Shown: positions 43,506 to 53,741 of the stretch, piece after piece | Numbering within the stretch: position 1 is the first letter of the stretch | Layout of the letters: the number at the start of each line of letters is the position of its first letter | DNA from: Allobosea sp. 117 | GTDB taxonomy: Bacteria; Pseudomonadota; Alphaproteobacteria; Rhizobiales; Xanthobacteraceae | DNA: 64,000 bases | NCBI RefSeq assembly: GCF_000702305.1 | Contig: NZ_JNLC01000010.1 | Span: 62,001 to 126,000 of the forward strand | Reading direction: 5' to 3' | Made by a program: the position numbers and the translations under genes | The notes under the pieces: model-generated | Told to the model about the DNA's origin: nothing | What the model saw: only the letters and a program-made list of their open reading frames with translations | The model's database searches: none

Positions 43506-45380
43506 ATGCCGCTGCGCCTCCTGCCTCCGACGCTGATCGACCGCATCGCCGCCGGCGAGGTGGTCGAGCGTCCGGCCGCGGCGCTGAAGGAGATCGTCGA
43601 GAACGCGCTCGATGCCGGCGCGACCCGCATCGAGATCGTCATCGACGGCGGCGGCCGCCGGCTGATGCGGGTGACCGACGACGGCTGCGGCATGAGCGCC
43701 GACGAACTGGCGCTGGCCGTCGAGCGCCACGCCACCTCCAAGCTCGACGATGACGACTTGTCCTCGATCGGCACGCTCGGCTTCCGCGGCGAGGCGCTGC
43801 CATCGATCGGCGCGGTGGCGAAGCTCTCCATCCTCAGCCGCCCGGCGAGCGCCGCTGGCGCGCACGAGATCCGCGTCGAGGGCGGCGTGAAGTCGCCGGT
43901 GCGCCCCGCCGCCCTCGGGGCCGGCACCCGCGTCGAGGTGCGCGACCTGTTCTTCGCCACCCCCGCCCGGCTGAAATTCCTGAAATCCGAGCGCGCCGAG
44001 ACGGCGGCGGCGGTCGATGCCGTGCGCCGCCTCGCTCTGTCGCGACCGGACGTCGCCTTCACCATCGTGGCCGACGACCGCCCGCCGGTCACCTGGCCGG
44101 CGCGCGGGGTGGACAGGGAGGGCCGTCGCGCCCGCATCGCCGACGTGCTCGGCCACGAGCTCGCCGGCAATGCGCTCGTCGTCGAAGGGCTGCGCGGCGG
44201 CGTGGCGCTCGAGGGGCTCGCCGGCCTGCCGACCTATTCCAAGGCCAATTCGCTGGCGCAGTATTTCTTCGTCAACGGCCGGCCGGTGCGCGACAAGGTG
44301 CTGATCGGCGCGGTGCGCGCCGCCTATGCCGACCTGCTGCCCTCCGACCGCCACCCGGTGATGGCGCTCTATCTCGACATCGACCCGCGCGAGGTCGACG
44401 TGAACGTCCATCCGGCCAAGACCGAGGTGCGCTTCCGCGATGCCGGGCTCATCCGCGCGCTGATCATCCGCACCCTCACCGACGCTCTCGCCACCGGCGT
44501 GCCGCGCACCGCCACCACCACGGCGGACCGTCTGGCCGCCCTCGCGCGCCCCGGCGACGGGCCGTCCGCCATCGGCCTGCGCGACTGGCCGGCGCGGCCG
44601 GTCTCCGGCATGGCGGCCGGATGGGGGAATGCGGGTCCTGCCTCCTGGGCCGCGCCCGAAGCGCCGCCGCCCGCCCGCGGCTTCGCGGAGGATGCGCCCG
44701 GCTTCGACATCGGCAGCTTCGCCGGGGGGCTGGGCCTGGCGCTGGCCCCTCAGGCCGATGCGCGCGCGCATGAGGCCCCGGCGCAGACCGACGCCATGCA
44801 GCGCCCCCTCGGCGCCGCCCGCGCGCAGCTCCACGAGACCTATATCGTCGCGCAGACGCAGGACGGCGTCGTCATCGTCGACCAGCACGCCGCCCATGAG
44901 CGCATCGTCTACGAGAAGCTGAAGGCGGCCATGGCGCGCGACGGGCTCGCCCGGCAGATGCTGCTGGTGCCGCTGGTGGTGGAGCTCGATCCCTCCGACG
45001 CCGCCCGGCTCGCCGAGCGTGCCGCCGAGCTGGAGCGCTTCGGGCTCGTCGTCGAGCCTTTCGGCCACGGCGCGGTCCTCGTCCGCGAGGTGCCGGCGCT
45101 GATCGGCGAGGCCGATGTCGCCGCGCTGCTCAAGGAGCTCGCCGAGCGCGCCGAGGAGTGGGACGACACGCTGCCGCTGGAGCGCCGCCTGCTCCACGTC
45201 GCCGCCACCATGGCCTGCCACGGCTCGGTGCGCGCCGGCCGCCGCCTGCGTCCCGAGGAGATGAACGCCCTGCTGCGCGAGATGGAACGCACGCCGAATG
45301 CCGGCCAGTGCAACCACGGCCGGCCGACCTTCGTGACGCTGTCGCTCGCCGACATCGAGAAGCTGTTCGCGCGGCGGTGA
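43506..45380 (+). CDS. mutL: DNA mismatch repair protein MutL
   Basis: 624 residues. The N-terminal GHKL ATPase has IAAGEVVERPAAALKEIVEN, DDGCGM and GFRGEALPSI; the transducer domain has NVHPAKTEVRFRD. A variable proline/alanine linker (about 340-435) leads to the C-terminal dimerisation/endonuclease domain with DQHAAHERIVYE, matching the DQHA-x2-E-x4-E metal motif, and a late CNHGRPT. It is therefore a nicking-type MutL, as in most bacteria lacking MutH. No mutS in the window. The next gene starts two bases after its stop. Confidence 0.95.
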   Translation: MPLRLLPPTLIDRIAAGEVVERPAAALKEIVENALDAGATRIEIVIDGGGRRLMRVTDDGCGMSADELALAVERHATSKLDDDDLSSIGTLGFRGEALPSIGAVAKLSILSRPASAAGAHEIRVEGGVKSPVRPAALGAGTRVEVRDLFFATPARLKFLKSERAETAAAVDAVRRLALSRPDVAFTIVADDRPPVTWPARGVDREGRRARIADVLGHELAGNALVVEGLRGGVALEGLAGLPTYSKANSLAQYFFVNGRPVRDKVLIGAVRAAYADLLPSDRHPVMALYLDIDPREVDVNVHPAKTEVRFRDAGLIRALIIRTLTDALATGVPRTATTTADRLAALARPGDGPSAIGLRDWPARPVSGMAAGWGNAGPASWAAPEAPPPARGFAEDAPGFDIGSFAGGLGLALAPQADARAHEAPAQTDAMQRPLGAARAQLHETYIVAQTQDGVVIVDQHAAHERIVYEKLKAAMARDGLARQMLLVPLVVELDPSDAARLAERAAELERFGLVVEPFGHGAVLVREVPALIGEADVAALLKELAERAEEWDDTLPLERRLLHVAATMACHGSVRAGRRLRPEEMNALLREMERTPNAGQCNHGRPTFVTLSLADIEKLFARR

Positions 45381-45382
45381 CG

Positions 45383-46663
45383 ATGTCGAGGACTGAAGGT
45401 CACCCGAACAGTTGGTACGCCGCGACGGCCAACCCGCACCCCGAGCATCCCGCGCTCGCCGGCTCCGTGCGCGCCGATGTCTGCATCATCGGCGGCGGCT
45501 ATACCGGGCTGTCCGCCGCGCTGCACCTCACTGAGAAGGGCTATGACGTCGTCCTTCTGGAGGCCTCCCGCGTCGGCTCCGGCGCCTCCGGCCGCAATGG
45601 CGGGCAGATCCATTCCGGCCAGCGCCGCGATCAGGACTGGATCGAGGCGCGCATGGGCCGCGACGATGCGATGAAGCTCTGGCGCATGGCCGAGGAGGCC
45701 AAGGCGCTGCTGCACGACCTCATCGCGCGCCACAATATCGACTGCGACGTGCGTCCCGGCCTCATCGTCGCCGATCACAAGCCGGGCTATGTGGCGCACA
45801 GCCACGCCTATGCGAGGAAGCTGAACGAGGTCTACGGCTACCCGCATGCCGCGCCGCTCTCCCGCGAGGAGCTGCGGGCCCTCGTAGGCGCCGATATCTA
45901 TCACGGCGGCATGATCGACCGCGGCGCCGGGCATCTGCATGCCCTGAACCTCGCGCTCGGTCTCGCCGCTGCCGCAAGCGCCGCCGGCGCCCGCATTTTC
46001 GAGGGTTCGCGCGCCCTCGCCATCCGCGAGGCGGCGAAGGTGACGGTCGAGACCGCGACCGGCGCCGTCGAGGCGGATTGGGTGCTGGAATGTGGCGACG
46101 GGCTGCAGGACGGGCTCGACGCCCGCGTCGACCATTACGTCATGCCGATCGCCAACTACATCGCCGCCACCGAGCCGCTGGGCGCCCGGGCGGCTGAGGT
46201 CATCGCCAATGACGCGGCGGTGGCCGATAGCCGCTTCGTGGTGAACTACTATCGGCTGAGCCGCGACGGGCGGCTGCTGTTCGGCGGCGGCGAGAGCTAT
46301 ACGCGCCGCCTCAAGGCCGATGTCGGCACCTTCGTGCGGCCCTATATGCTGCGGGTCTTCCCCCAGCTCGCGGACGCCCGGATCGACTATGGCTGGGGCG
46401 GGCTGCTCGGCATCACCATGAGCCGCATGCCCTTCGTGCGCCGCCTGTCCCCGCGCGTGCTCACCGCCGCCGGCTATTCCGGCCAGGGCGTGATGCTGGC
46501 GCCCTATTTCGGCAGGATCCTCGCCGAGGCGGTGGCCGGCCAGCTCGGGCGCTTCGATGTTCTCGAGACGCTGCCGGTGCCGCCCTTCCCCGGCGGCCCG
46601 CTGATGCGCTGGCCGCTGCTGGTCGCCGGCATGAGCTACTATGCGCTGCGCGACCGTCTCTGA
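45383..46663 (+). CDS. FAD-dependent amine oxidoreductase, PuuB/OrdL-like
   Basis: 426 residues from the ATG at 45383. The DAO-type dinucleotide fold shows ADVCIIGGGYTGLSAALHLT and the PuuB-like GSGASGRNGGQIHSGQRRDQ; later segments RLLFGGGESYTRRL, DYGWGGLLGITMSRMPFVRR and AAGYSGQGVMLAPYFGRILA fit the gamma-glutamylputrescine oxidase/OrdL group. It would oxidise the glutamylated amine made by the PuuA-like enzyme at 38.2 kb to the aldehyde, releasing hydrogen peroxide. It lies directly behind mutL, separated from puuA by the importer and mutL. An upstream extension into mutL is rejected. Confidence 0.88.
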   Translation: MSRTEGHPNSWYAATANPHPEHPALAGSVRADVCIIGGGYTGLSAALHLTEKGYDVVLLEASRVGSGASGRNGGQIHSGQRRDQDWIEARMGRDDAMKLWRMAEEAKALLHDLIARHNIDCDVRPGLIVADHKPGYVAHSHAYARKLNEVYGYPHAAPLSREELRALVGADIYHGGMIDRGAGHLHALNLALGLAAAASAAGARIFEGSRALAIREAAKVTVETATGAVEADWVLECGDGLQDGLDARVDHYVMPIANYIAATEPLGARAAEVIANDAAVADSRFVVNYYRLSRDGRLLFGGGESYTRRLKADVGTFVRPYMLRVFPQLADARIDYGWGGLLGITMSRMPFVRRLSPRVLTAAGYSGQGVMLAPYFGRILAEAVAGQLGRFDVLETLPVPPFPGGPLMRWPLLVAGMSYYALRDRL

Positions 46664-46689
46664 CGCGCGCGCCGTCCCAACCTTCCGAG

Positions 46690-47220
46690 GTGCCGTTGCT
46701 CGAACTCGAACATTATGGCCGCCAGCTTCTCGACTTCGTCGAGGCGCATGCCCACTGGGCGCCCTATATCGCCTTCGTCCTCGCCTTCGGCGAATCCTTC
46801 GCGGTGCTGTCGCTGCTGTTCCCGGCCACCTTCGTGCTGATCGGCCTCGGCCCGATCATCGAGGCGGGCGGCATCGACTTCTTCCCGGTCTGGGCGGCGG
46901 CGGCGGCGGGCGCCACGCTGGGCGATGCCATATCCTACTGGGTCGGGCACTATTTCAAGGACGGCGTGCGCCGCATCTGGCCGCTCTCGACCCATCCCGA
47001 GCTGATGGACCGCGGCGAGCGCTTCTTCCACCGGCACGGCGCCTGGAGCGTGTTTCTCGGTCGCTTCTTCGGGCCGCTGCGCGCCGTGGTGCCGCTCATT
47101 GCCGGCATGTTCGGCATGCCGAATGTCCTGTTCCAGATGGCGAACCTGTCCTCCGCCATGGTCTGGGCCTTCGTGCTGCTGGCGCCCGGCGCGGCGGCGA
47201 TGAAGGCACTGGGGTGGTGA
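46690..47220 (+). CDS. DedA family membrane protein
   Basis: 176 residues with about four membrane segments. VLAFGESFAVLSLLFPATFV, AAAGATLGDAISYWVGHYFK, and the FLGRFFGPLRAVVPLIAGMFGMPNVLF block with the conserved R-x3-P region mark the DedA/SNARE-associated fold. Members are implicated in undecaprenyl- or other lipid-carrier flipping and membrane homeostasis. Starts with GTG at 46690, 26 bases after the PuuB-like gene. Converges on the DUF2165 gene three bases away. Confidence 0.89.
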   Translation: MPLLELEHYGRQLLDFVEAHAHWAPYIAFVLAFGESFAVLSLLFPATFVLIGLGPIIEAGGIDFFPVWAAAAAGATLGDAISYWVGHYFKDGVRRIWPLSTHPELMDRGERFFHRHGAWSVFLGRFFGPLRAVVPLIAGMFGMPNVLFQMANLSSAMVWAFVLLAPGAAAMKALGW

Positions 47221-47223
47221 GCC

Positions 47224-47724
47224 TCAGTCGGCGCTGGCGTCCGGCTCCGGCAGGCAGACGAAGATGAGCACCGCCATCATCGTCATGTAGAAGCGGAAGG
47301 CGGCCTCCTGGCCGTTCCAGTCCTTCGACTGCCACATGGCGAAGTACTCGCCGCCGACCACCATGAAGCCGAAGAACCAGATGGCGAAGCCGAGGCCCGC
47401 GCCTGCCGCGACGAAACCTTTGGCCCGATTGAAGCGCCCGGTGTCGCGCAGGCCGAACAGCATGGCGGCCGCCGCGAGCGCGAACAGCAGGCAGGTCAAT
47501 CCTTCGCCGGCGATGATGCCGGCATAGCCGAGCCGCCACAGCTCGGGGTCGGTGATCGCCCGCCCCATCAGCGCATTGCCGGGAAAGGTGGTGTCCATGC
47601 TCAGCACATGCTGGACGAAGGCGTAGTTGGAGCCGTAGTCGATGATGTTGTCGTAGGTCACGATGAAGGCGAAGGCGGCAAGGCAGGCCGTCATGAACAC
47701 CTTCGTCAGCCGGACGATCAGCAT
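47224..47724 (-). CDS. DUF2165 family small integral membrane protein
   Basis: 166 residues from the ATG at 47724, four membrane segments. VRLTKVFMTACLAAFAFIVT, YDNIIDYGSNYAFVQHVLSM and DTTFPGNALMGRAITDP are DUF2165 signatures. No biochemical role is established for the family. It is divergent from a short hypothetical ORF and convergent with the DedA gene. The upstream open frame to 48114 has no coding character. Confidence 0.84.
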   Translation of the reverse strand: MLIVRLTKVFMTACLAAFAFIVTYDNIIDYGSNYAFVQHVLSMDTTFPGNALMGRAITDPELWRLGYAGIIAGEGLTCLLFALAAAAMLFGLRDTGRFNRAKGFVAAGAGLGFAIWFFGFMVVGGEYFAMWQSKDWNGQEAAFRFYMTMMAVLIFVCLPEPDASAD

Positions 47725-47811
47725 GGTTCCCCCCGATGCGCGCCGTGCCATGGTGCCCGCGTGGCGCTGCGTCACTATAGTGGCGGCGGCGAAGCGCAGG
47801 GAGAAGCTCCG

Positions 47812-48054
47812 ATGCGGATCGACATCGTGCTGACGGCATCGGCGCGCCGTTTCGCCGAGGCGCGCGGCTGGCGGGGCCGGCTCGATGCGCTCGCGCTCGG
47901 CGCGTGGATCCAGCTCGGGGATCGCGTGGCGCTCGAGCCCGCGGCGCCGGCGCTCGATTTCGTCGTCATCCGCCGCCGGATCGCCATGGCGCCGGATGGC
48001 GGGACCGACGAGCCGGTGCTGGAAGTGACGCTCGATTATCCGGCCCGCGAGTAA
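47812..48054 (+). CDS. Small hypothetical protein (80 residues)
   Basis: ATG at 47812 preceded by AGGGAG at about ten bases. The sequence starts MRIDIVLTASARRFAEARGW and has ALGAWIQLGDRVALEPAAPA and VVIRRRIAMAPDGG; it looks like a compact alpha/beta protein without membrane segments or cysteines. I do not recognise the family. It is convergent with ilvC, ending at the shared terminator region. Confidence 0.5.
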   Translation: MRIDIVLTASARRFAEARGWRGRLDALALGAWIQLGDRVALEPAAPALDFVVIRRRIAMAPDGGTDEPVLEVTLDYPARE

Positions 48055-48082
48055 GGCCGCCCGGGCGCTTCCTGAAAACAAA

Positions 48083-48107
48083 AATGGCCGGGGCGAGCCC
48101 GGCCATT
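48083..48107 (-). terminator. Intrinsic terminator of ilvC
   Basis: On the minus strand a stem of about eleven pairs (48107-48097 with 48093-48083, ATGGCCGGG arms) is followed by TTTTTGTTTTC, a good U-rich tract. It lies 24 bases after the ilvC stop; on the plus strand it could also stop the small ORF. Confidence 0.8.
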
Positions 48108-48130
48108 CTGGCAAGCGGCGAATGAGCGCT

Positions 48131-49826
<1,696 letters not shown>

Positions 49827-49838
49827 TGCCCGAAAATG

Positions 49839-49856
49839 CCGTACCGTACGTTACGG
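49839..49856 (-). promoter_or_regulatory. Candidate TetR operator
   Basis: CCGTACCGTACGTTACGG is an 18-bp dyad with one mismatched pair: CCGTA-x-CGTACG-x-TACGG. Size and symmetry suit a TetR-family dimer, and its location 12-30 bases upstream of the TetR start overlaps where a promoter would be. Confidence 0.66.
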
Positions 49857-49940
49857 TTCTCTTATAGGACGACCCGGAAGTCCGCAAGCGGCGGAGAGGC
49901 GCCATCGGCAATTTTGCCGGCCCTGGGCTGCGTGCCGAGC

Positions 49941-50068
49941 GCCGTCGCCCCTGAGGCGCCCGACGACAGCCGAGCCTCGAAGGATGCCCGCCTGGACGCG
50001 CGAGTGCCCGGAGGCCCATTCCTTCGAGGCTCCCCCGGATCAAGTCCGGGGTCGCGCATCGGGATGAC
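49941..50068. repeat. Rhizobiales-type intergenic mosaic repeat
   Basis: GAGCCTCGAAGGATG (49972-49986) pairs with CATTCCTTCGAGGCTC (50017-50032), and CCCGGA-TCAAG-TCCGGG (about 50034-50050) forms another dyad, ending in ATCGGGATGAC. The cores GCCTCGAAGGA and TCCTTCGAGGC and the closing CGGGATGAC recur at 57895-58002. It lies between the TetR and ilvN genes. Confidence 0.7.
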
Positions 50069-50119
50069 GGCGTTCGGGTGGGGACGCAGTAGGCCGGACG
50101 ACGGGCGCCCGGCGCCACC

Positions 50120-50635
50120 TCACATCCCGTCCGGCCCGCGGCCGATCGCGGCGACGCCGGTGCGCGAAACCTCGACGAGGCCCAGCGGCTCCAGCAGCGA
50201 GACGAACTGGTCGATCTTGTCCGGCTTGCCGGTGATCTCGAACACGAAGCTCTCCAGCGTGGTGTCGACCGCGCGGGCGCGGAAGCTCTCGGCGATCAGC
50301 AGCGCCTCCTGACGAATCTCGCCCTTGCCGCGCACCTTGATGAGCGCCAGCTCGCGCTCGACCGCCTTGCCGGTCACGGTGAGGTCGACGACGCGGTGCA
50401 CCGGCACCAGCCGGTCGAGCTGGCTCTTGATCTGCTCGATGATCGGCGGCGCGCCGGTGGTCACGATGGTGATCCGCGAGAGATGCGACTCGTGGCTCAC
50501 CTCGGAGACGGTGAGGCTGTCGATGTTGTAGCCGCGGCCGGAGAACAGGCCGACGATGCGGGCGAGAACGCCCGGCTCGTTGTCGACCAGAAGGGAGAGC
50601 GTGTGGCGCTCGGCGGGCTCGTCTTTGATGGGCAT
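50120..50635 (-). CDS. ilvN: Acetolactate synthase small (regulatory) subunit
   Basis: 171 residues, the long form of the regulatory subunit (ilvH/ilvN type). Tandem ACT domain: HTLSLLVDNEPGVLARIVGL followed by FSGRGYNIDSLTVSEVSHES, then VPVHRVVDLTVTGKAVEREL. It confers valine feedback on IlvB and stabilises the large subunit. Located 181 bases downstream of ilvB; the spacer holds palindromic repeats. Confidence 0.95.
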   Translation of the reverse strand: MPIKDEPAERHTLSLLVDNEPGVLARIVGLFSGRGYNIDSLTVSEVSHESHLSRITIVTTGAPPIIEQIKSQLDRLVPVHRVVDLTVTGKAVERELALIKVRGKGEIRQEALLIAESFRARAVDTTLESFVFEITGKPDKIDQFVSLLEPLGLVEVSRTGVAAIGRGPDGM

Positions 50636-50674
50636 GGGGAACTCTGAAACGGGAAGCGCCGGAGCGCCGGGCTC

Positions 50675-50784
50675 CCTCTCCCCGGCGGGGAGAGGGGGGG
50701 GGTGAGGGGGTCTTCAACCGCTACGCAACCATACGCCCTTCACCGGCCCACTTCGCGGGCCACCTCTCCCCGGCGGGGAGAGGG
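50675..50784. repeat. Twin palindromic GC elements between ilvB and ilvN
   Basis: CTCTCCCCGGCGGGGAGAG occurs twice, within 50675-50697 and 50763-50784, each a near-perfect palindrome of more than 20 bases. GGGTGAGGGG and CTTCACCGGCCCACTTCGCG lie between them. This resembles dispersed intergenic elements of many proteobacteria. On either strand the pair could fold into two hairpins or one long stem. Confidence 0.68.
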
Positions 50785-50816
50785 AAAGGAACACGGAAAG
50801 CGTGAGCGCCGCCGCC

Positions 50817-52577
50817 TCACACCAGCATCTTGCCTTCCTCGTCGATGGCCTCGTCGAGCGCCTCGGCGTTGTCCGGCAGGATCATCTCATTGTGCGGCTT
50901 GCCCGAGGGGATCATCGGCAGGCAGTTCTCGTATTTGTCGACGAGGCAGTCGAACAGCACCGGCCGGTCGACCTTGATCATCTCCTCGATTGCCGCGTCG
51001 AGATCGCCCGGACGGTGGCAGCGAATGCCGACGCCGCCATAGGCCTCGGCCAGCTTCACGAAGTCCGGCAGCGATTCCGAATAGGAATGCGAGTAGCGCC
51101 CGCCATGCAGCAGGTCCTGCCACTGGCGCACCATGCCCATATATTCGTTGTTCAGCACGAAGATCTTGACCGGCAGGTTGAACTGCAGCGCAGTCGAGAG
51201 CTCCTGCAGGCACATCTGGATCGAGGCCTCGCCGGCGATGTCGATGACGAGGCTGTCCGGATGCGCCACCTGCACGCCGATCGCCGCCGGCAGGCCGTAG
51301 CCCATGGTGCCGAGGCCGCCGGAGGTCATCCAGCGGTTCGGCGCCTCGAAGTGGAAGTGCTGGGCCGCCCACATCTGGTGCTGGCCGACCTCGGTGGTGA
51401 TGTAGACGTCCTTGTCCTTCACCGCCTCGTAGAGCCGCTGGACCGCGAACTGCGGCTTGATCACCTCGTCCGAATTGCGGAACGACAGCGACTTGCGCGC
51501 GCGCCAGCGGTCGATCTGGCCCCACCAGGAGGCGATCGACCGCCGGTCGGGCTCGGCCTTCATGCCGCGCCAGAGCGTGAGCATGTCCTCGATCACGTGC
51601 TTGACGTCGCCGATGATCGGCACGTCGACCTTGACGTTCTTGTTGATCGAGGACGGGTCGATGTCGATGTGGATCTTCTTCGAGTCCGGCGAGAAGGCGT
51701 CGAGACGGCCGGTGATGCGGTCGTCGAAGCGCGCGCCGATGCACAGCATGACGTCGCAGTCATGCATCGCCATGTTGGCCTCGTAGGTGCCGTGCATGCC
51801 GAGCATGCCGAGCCACTGCTTGTCGGAGGCCGGATAGGCGCCGAGGCCCATCAGCGTCGAGGTGACGGGATAGCCGGTCAGGCGCGCGAACTCGCGCAGG
51901 AGGCGGCTCGCCTCCGGCCCGGAATTGATCACGCCGCCGCCGGTATAGAGGATCGGCCGTTTCGCCTTGGCGAGCAGCTCGACCGCCTGGCGGATCTTCT
52001 CCGGATCGCCGTTGAGGCGCGGCTGGTAAGTCTTGTGCTGGATGTTCTCGGGGCCGACATACATGCCCTTCGCGAACTGCACGTCCTTCGGGATGTCGAC
52101 CACGACCGGGCCCGGCCGGCCGTTCTGGGCGACGTAGAAGGCCTCGTGCAGCACCCGCGCGAGGTCGTTGACGTCGCGGACCAGATAGTTGTGCTTGGTG
52201 CAGGGCCGGGTGATGCCGACCGTGTCGCACTCCTGGAAGGCGTCCGAGCCGATCAGATGGGTCGGAACCTGGCCGGTGATGCAGACGACCGGGATGGAAT
52301 CGAGCAGCGCGTCGGTGAGGCCGGTCACCGCGTTGGTCGCCCCGGGGCCCGAGGTGACGAGCACGACGCCGACCTTGCCGGAGGAGCGCGCATAGCCTTC
52401 CGCCATGTGCACCGCGCCCTGCTCGTGGCGCACCAGCACGTGCCGCACCTGGTTCTGGTGGTACATGGCATCGTAGATCGGCAGCACCGCGCCGCCCGGA
52501 TAGCCGAACATGTGTTCGACGCCCTGATCGATCAGGGCCTGCATCACCATTTCGGCGCCGGTCATCTCGCGCATCAT
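50817..52577 (-). CDS. ilvB: Acetolactate synthase large (catalytic) subunit
   Basis: 586 residues. Thiamine-diphosphate enzyme with HMFGYPGGAVLPIYDAMYHQ, the catalytic Glu in VLVRHEQGAVHMAEGYARSS, FAD-domain ARFDDRITGR, and the TPP fold GEASIQMCLQELSTALQFNL with NNEYMGMVRQWQDLLHGGRY. It condenses two pyruvates, or pyruvate and 2-oxobutyrate, at the start of branched-chain amino acid synthesis. It is preceded by an attenuator with a leader peptide, so expression is coupled to charged branched-chain tRNAs. Confidence 0.97.
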   Translation of the reverse strand: MMREMTGAEMVMQALIDQGVEHMFGYPGGAVLPIYDAMYHQNQVRHVLVRHEQGAVHMAEGYARSSGKVGVVLVTSGPGATNAVTGLTDALLDSIPVVCITGQVPTHLIGSDAFQECDTVGITRPCTKHNYLVRDVNDLARVLHEAFYVAQNGRPGPVVVDIPKDVQFAKGMYVGPENIQHKTYQPRLNGDPEKIRQAVELLAKAKRPILYTGGGVINSGPEASRLLREFARLTGYPVTSTLMGLGAYPASDKQWLGMLGMHGTYEANMAMHDCDVMLCIGARFDDRITGRLDAFSPDSKKIHIDIDPSSINKNVKVDVPIIGDVKHVIEDMLTLWRGMKAEPDRRSIASWWGQIDRWRARKSLSFRNSDEVIKPQFAVQRLYEAVKDKDVYITTEVGQHQMWAAQHFHFEAPNRWMTSGGLGTMGYGLPAAIGVQVAHPDSLVIDIAGEASIQMCLQELSTALQFNLPVKIFVLNNEYMGMVRQWQDLLHGGRYSHSYSESLPDFVKLAEAYGGVGIRCHRPGDLDAAIEEMIKVDRPVLFDCLVDKYENCLPMIPSGKPHNEMILPDNAEALDEAIDEEGKMLV

Positions 52578-52638
52578 GGCCTTGTTCCTTTACGCTCGCG
52601 TCTTGTGCATGTCGTGGTCGGGCATCAGAAAATCAAAA

Positions 52639-52654
52639 GGCCCCGTCAGGGGCC
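52639..52654 (-). terminator. ilvB attenuator terminator
   Basis: On the minus strand GGCCCC-TGAC-GGGGCC (52654-52639) is a 6-bp GC stem followed by TTTTGATTTTC. It lies 36 bases after the leader-peptide stop and 62 bases before ilvB. An alternative pairing is available: GCGCGTC inside the leader gene (52714-52708) with GACGCGC just before the terminator (52669-52663). Together these make a transcription attenuator. Confidence 0.8.
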
Positions 52655-52689
52655 CGTTTTTCGCGCGTCACCGGTGGCGGTAGGTGCCG

Positions 52690-52746
52690 TCAGGCAGCCT
52701 CCGCGGCGACGCGCCGTCCTACGATAAGGATAATATTGTTGCGCAT
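52690..52746 (-). CDS. ilv leader peptide (attenuation)
   Basis: An 18-codon ORF, MRNNIILIVGRRVAAEAA, starts at an ATG at 52746 with AAGGAG about twelve bases upstream. Five consecutive codons are Ile-Ile-Leu-Ile-Val, the three end products of the pathway whose first enzyme is encoded 112 bases downstream. Ribosome stalling there would free the terminator-proximal strand and allow read-through. This is the classic layout of ilv leaders; the peptide itself has no further known role. Confidence 0.87.
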   Translation of the reverse strand: MRNNIILIVGRRVAAEAA

Positions 52747-52908
52747 CTGCGCCCCGCTCCTTCGTAAAGTTGCGCGACCCTTACAGTCCACCAGATCGCG
52801 CGTCAAGGCATACTACCACTTTCTATGCATCATGCCGTGCAATCCGGCACTTTTCGTGGCGGAGCGGGGCGGCTATACCCCCCGCAAAGCTTCGGAGTGG
52901 ATGCCATC

Positions 52909-53724
52909 ATGTCGCAGATGCGGCTCGTCATCGTCGGCGCCGGCGGGCGCATGGGACGTACCCTTCTGCGCGCGGTGGCGGAGGCGCCCGATTTGGAGCT
53001 CGCCGGCGCGGTGGAGCCGCCCGGCAGCCCGCATCTCGGCCAGGACGCCGGTCTGCTCGCCGGCCTGCCGCCTCTCGGCGTCGAGGTGACGGATGACGCG
53101 CTGCCGCTGTTCGCCGCGTCGCACGGGGTGATCGACTTCACCGTGCCGGCAGCGAGCGTCGCCTTCGCCGAACTCGCCGCGCAGGCGCGCATCGTCCATG
53201 TGATCGGCACCACCGGATGCTCCTCGGAGGACGACGCGAAGATCGCGGCCGCCGCCCGGCACGCCACCGTCGTCAAGTCCGGCAATATGAGCCTCGGCGT
53301 CAATCTGCTCGCCGCCCTCGCCAAGCGGGTCGCCGCGACGCTCGACGAGAGCTTCGACATCGAAGTCCTCGAAATGCACCACAACCGCAAGATCGACACC
53401 CCCTCCGGCACCGCGCTGCTGCTCGGCAACGCGGCCGCTGCCGGCCGCGGCGTCACGCTGGAGGAGCGCGGCGTGTTCGAACGCCACGGAGTCACCGGCG
53501 CGCGCAAGGCCGGCGACATCGGCTTCGCGACGCTGCGCGGCGGCACCGTGGTCGGCGAGCACGAGGTGATCTTCGCCGGCCCGGCCGAGCGCATCATTCT
53601 CGGCCACAAGGCCGAGGACCGCATGATCTTCGCCCGTGGCGCGCTCGCCGCCGCCCGCTGGGCGCGGGGCCGCAAGCCCGGTCTTTATTCGATGGCCGAC
53701 GTGCTCGGATTGCACGACCTCTAA
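52909..53724 (+). CDS. dapB: 4-hydroxy-tetrahydrodipicolinate reductase DapB
   Basis: 271 residues from the ATG at 52909 (GGAG upstream). NAD(P)H-binding [29 protein letters not shown], and the catalytic [15 protein letters not shown] (His157, His158, Lys161) are typical, as is [14 protein letters not shown]. It reduces the DapA product in lysine and peptidoglycan diaminopimelate synthesis. The region upstream, shared with the divergent ilv leader, holds its promoter. An extra 28 codons to 52825 have no support. Confidence 0.95.
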   Translation: MSQMRLVIVGAGGRMGRTLLRAVAEAPDLELAGAVEPPGSPHLGQDAGLLAGLPPLGVEVTDDALPLFAASHGVIDFTVPAASVAFAELAAQARIVHVIGTTGCSSEDDAKIAAAARHATVVKSGNMSLGVNLLAALAKRVAATLDESFDIEVLEMHHNRKIDTPSGTALLLGNAAAAGRGVTLEERGVFERHGVTGARKAGDIGFATLRGGTVVGEHEVIFAGPAERIILGHKAEDRMIFARGALAAARWARGRKPGLYSMADVLGLHDL

Positions 53725-53741
53725 CCCGGAGACCGCCACTG

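Noticed and set aside
42735-45317. 860-residue minus-strand open frame opposite mutL
   Set aside because: Composition is a mirror of the GC-rich mutL and phosphatase codons; no motif, no ribosome site.
49941-50068. CRISPR-like or phage attachment site
   Set aside because: The repeated arms are inverted and single, without regularly spaced direct repeats or a neighbouring integrase; a dispersed intergenic element fits better.
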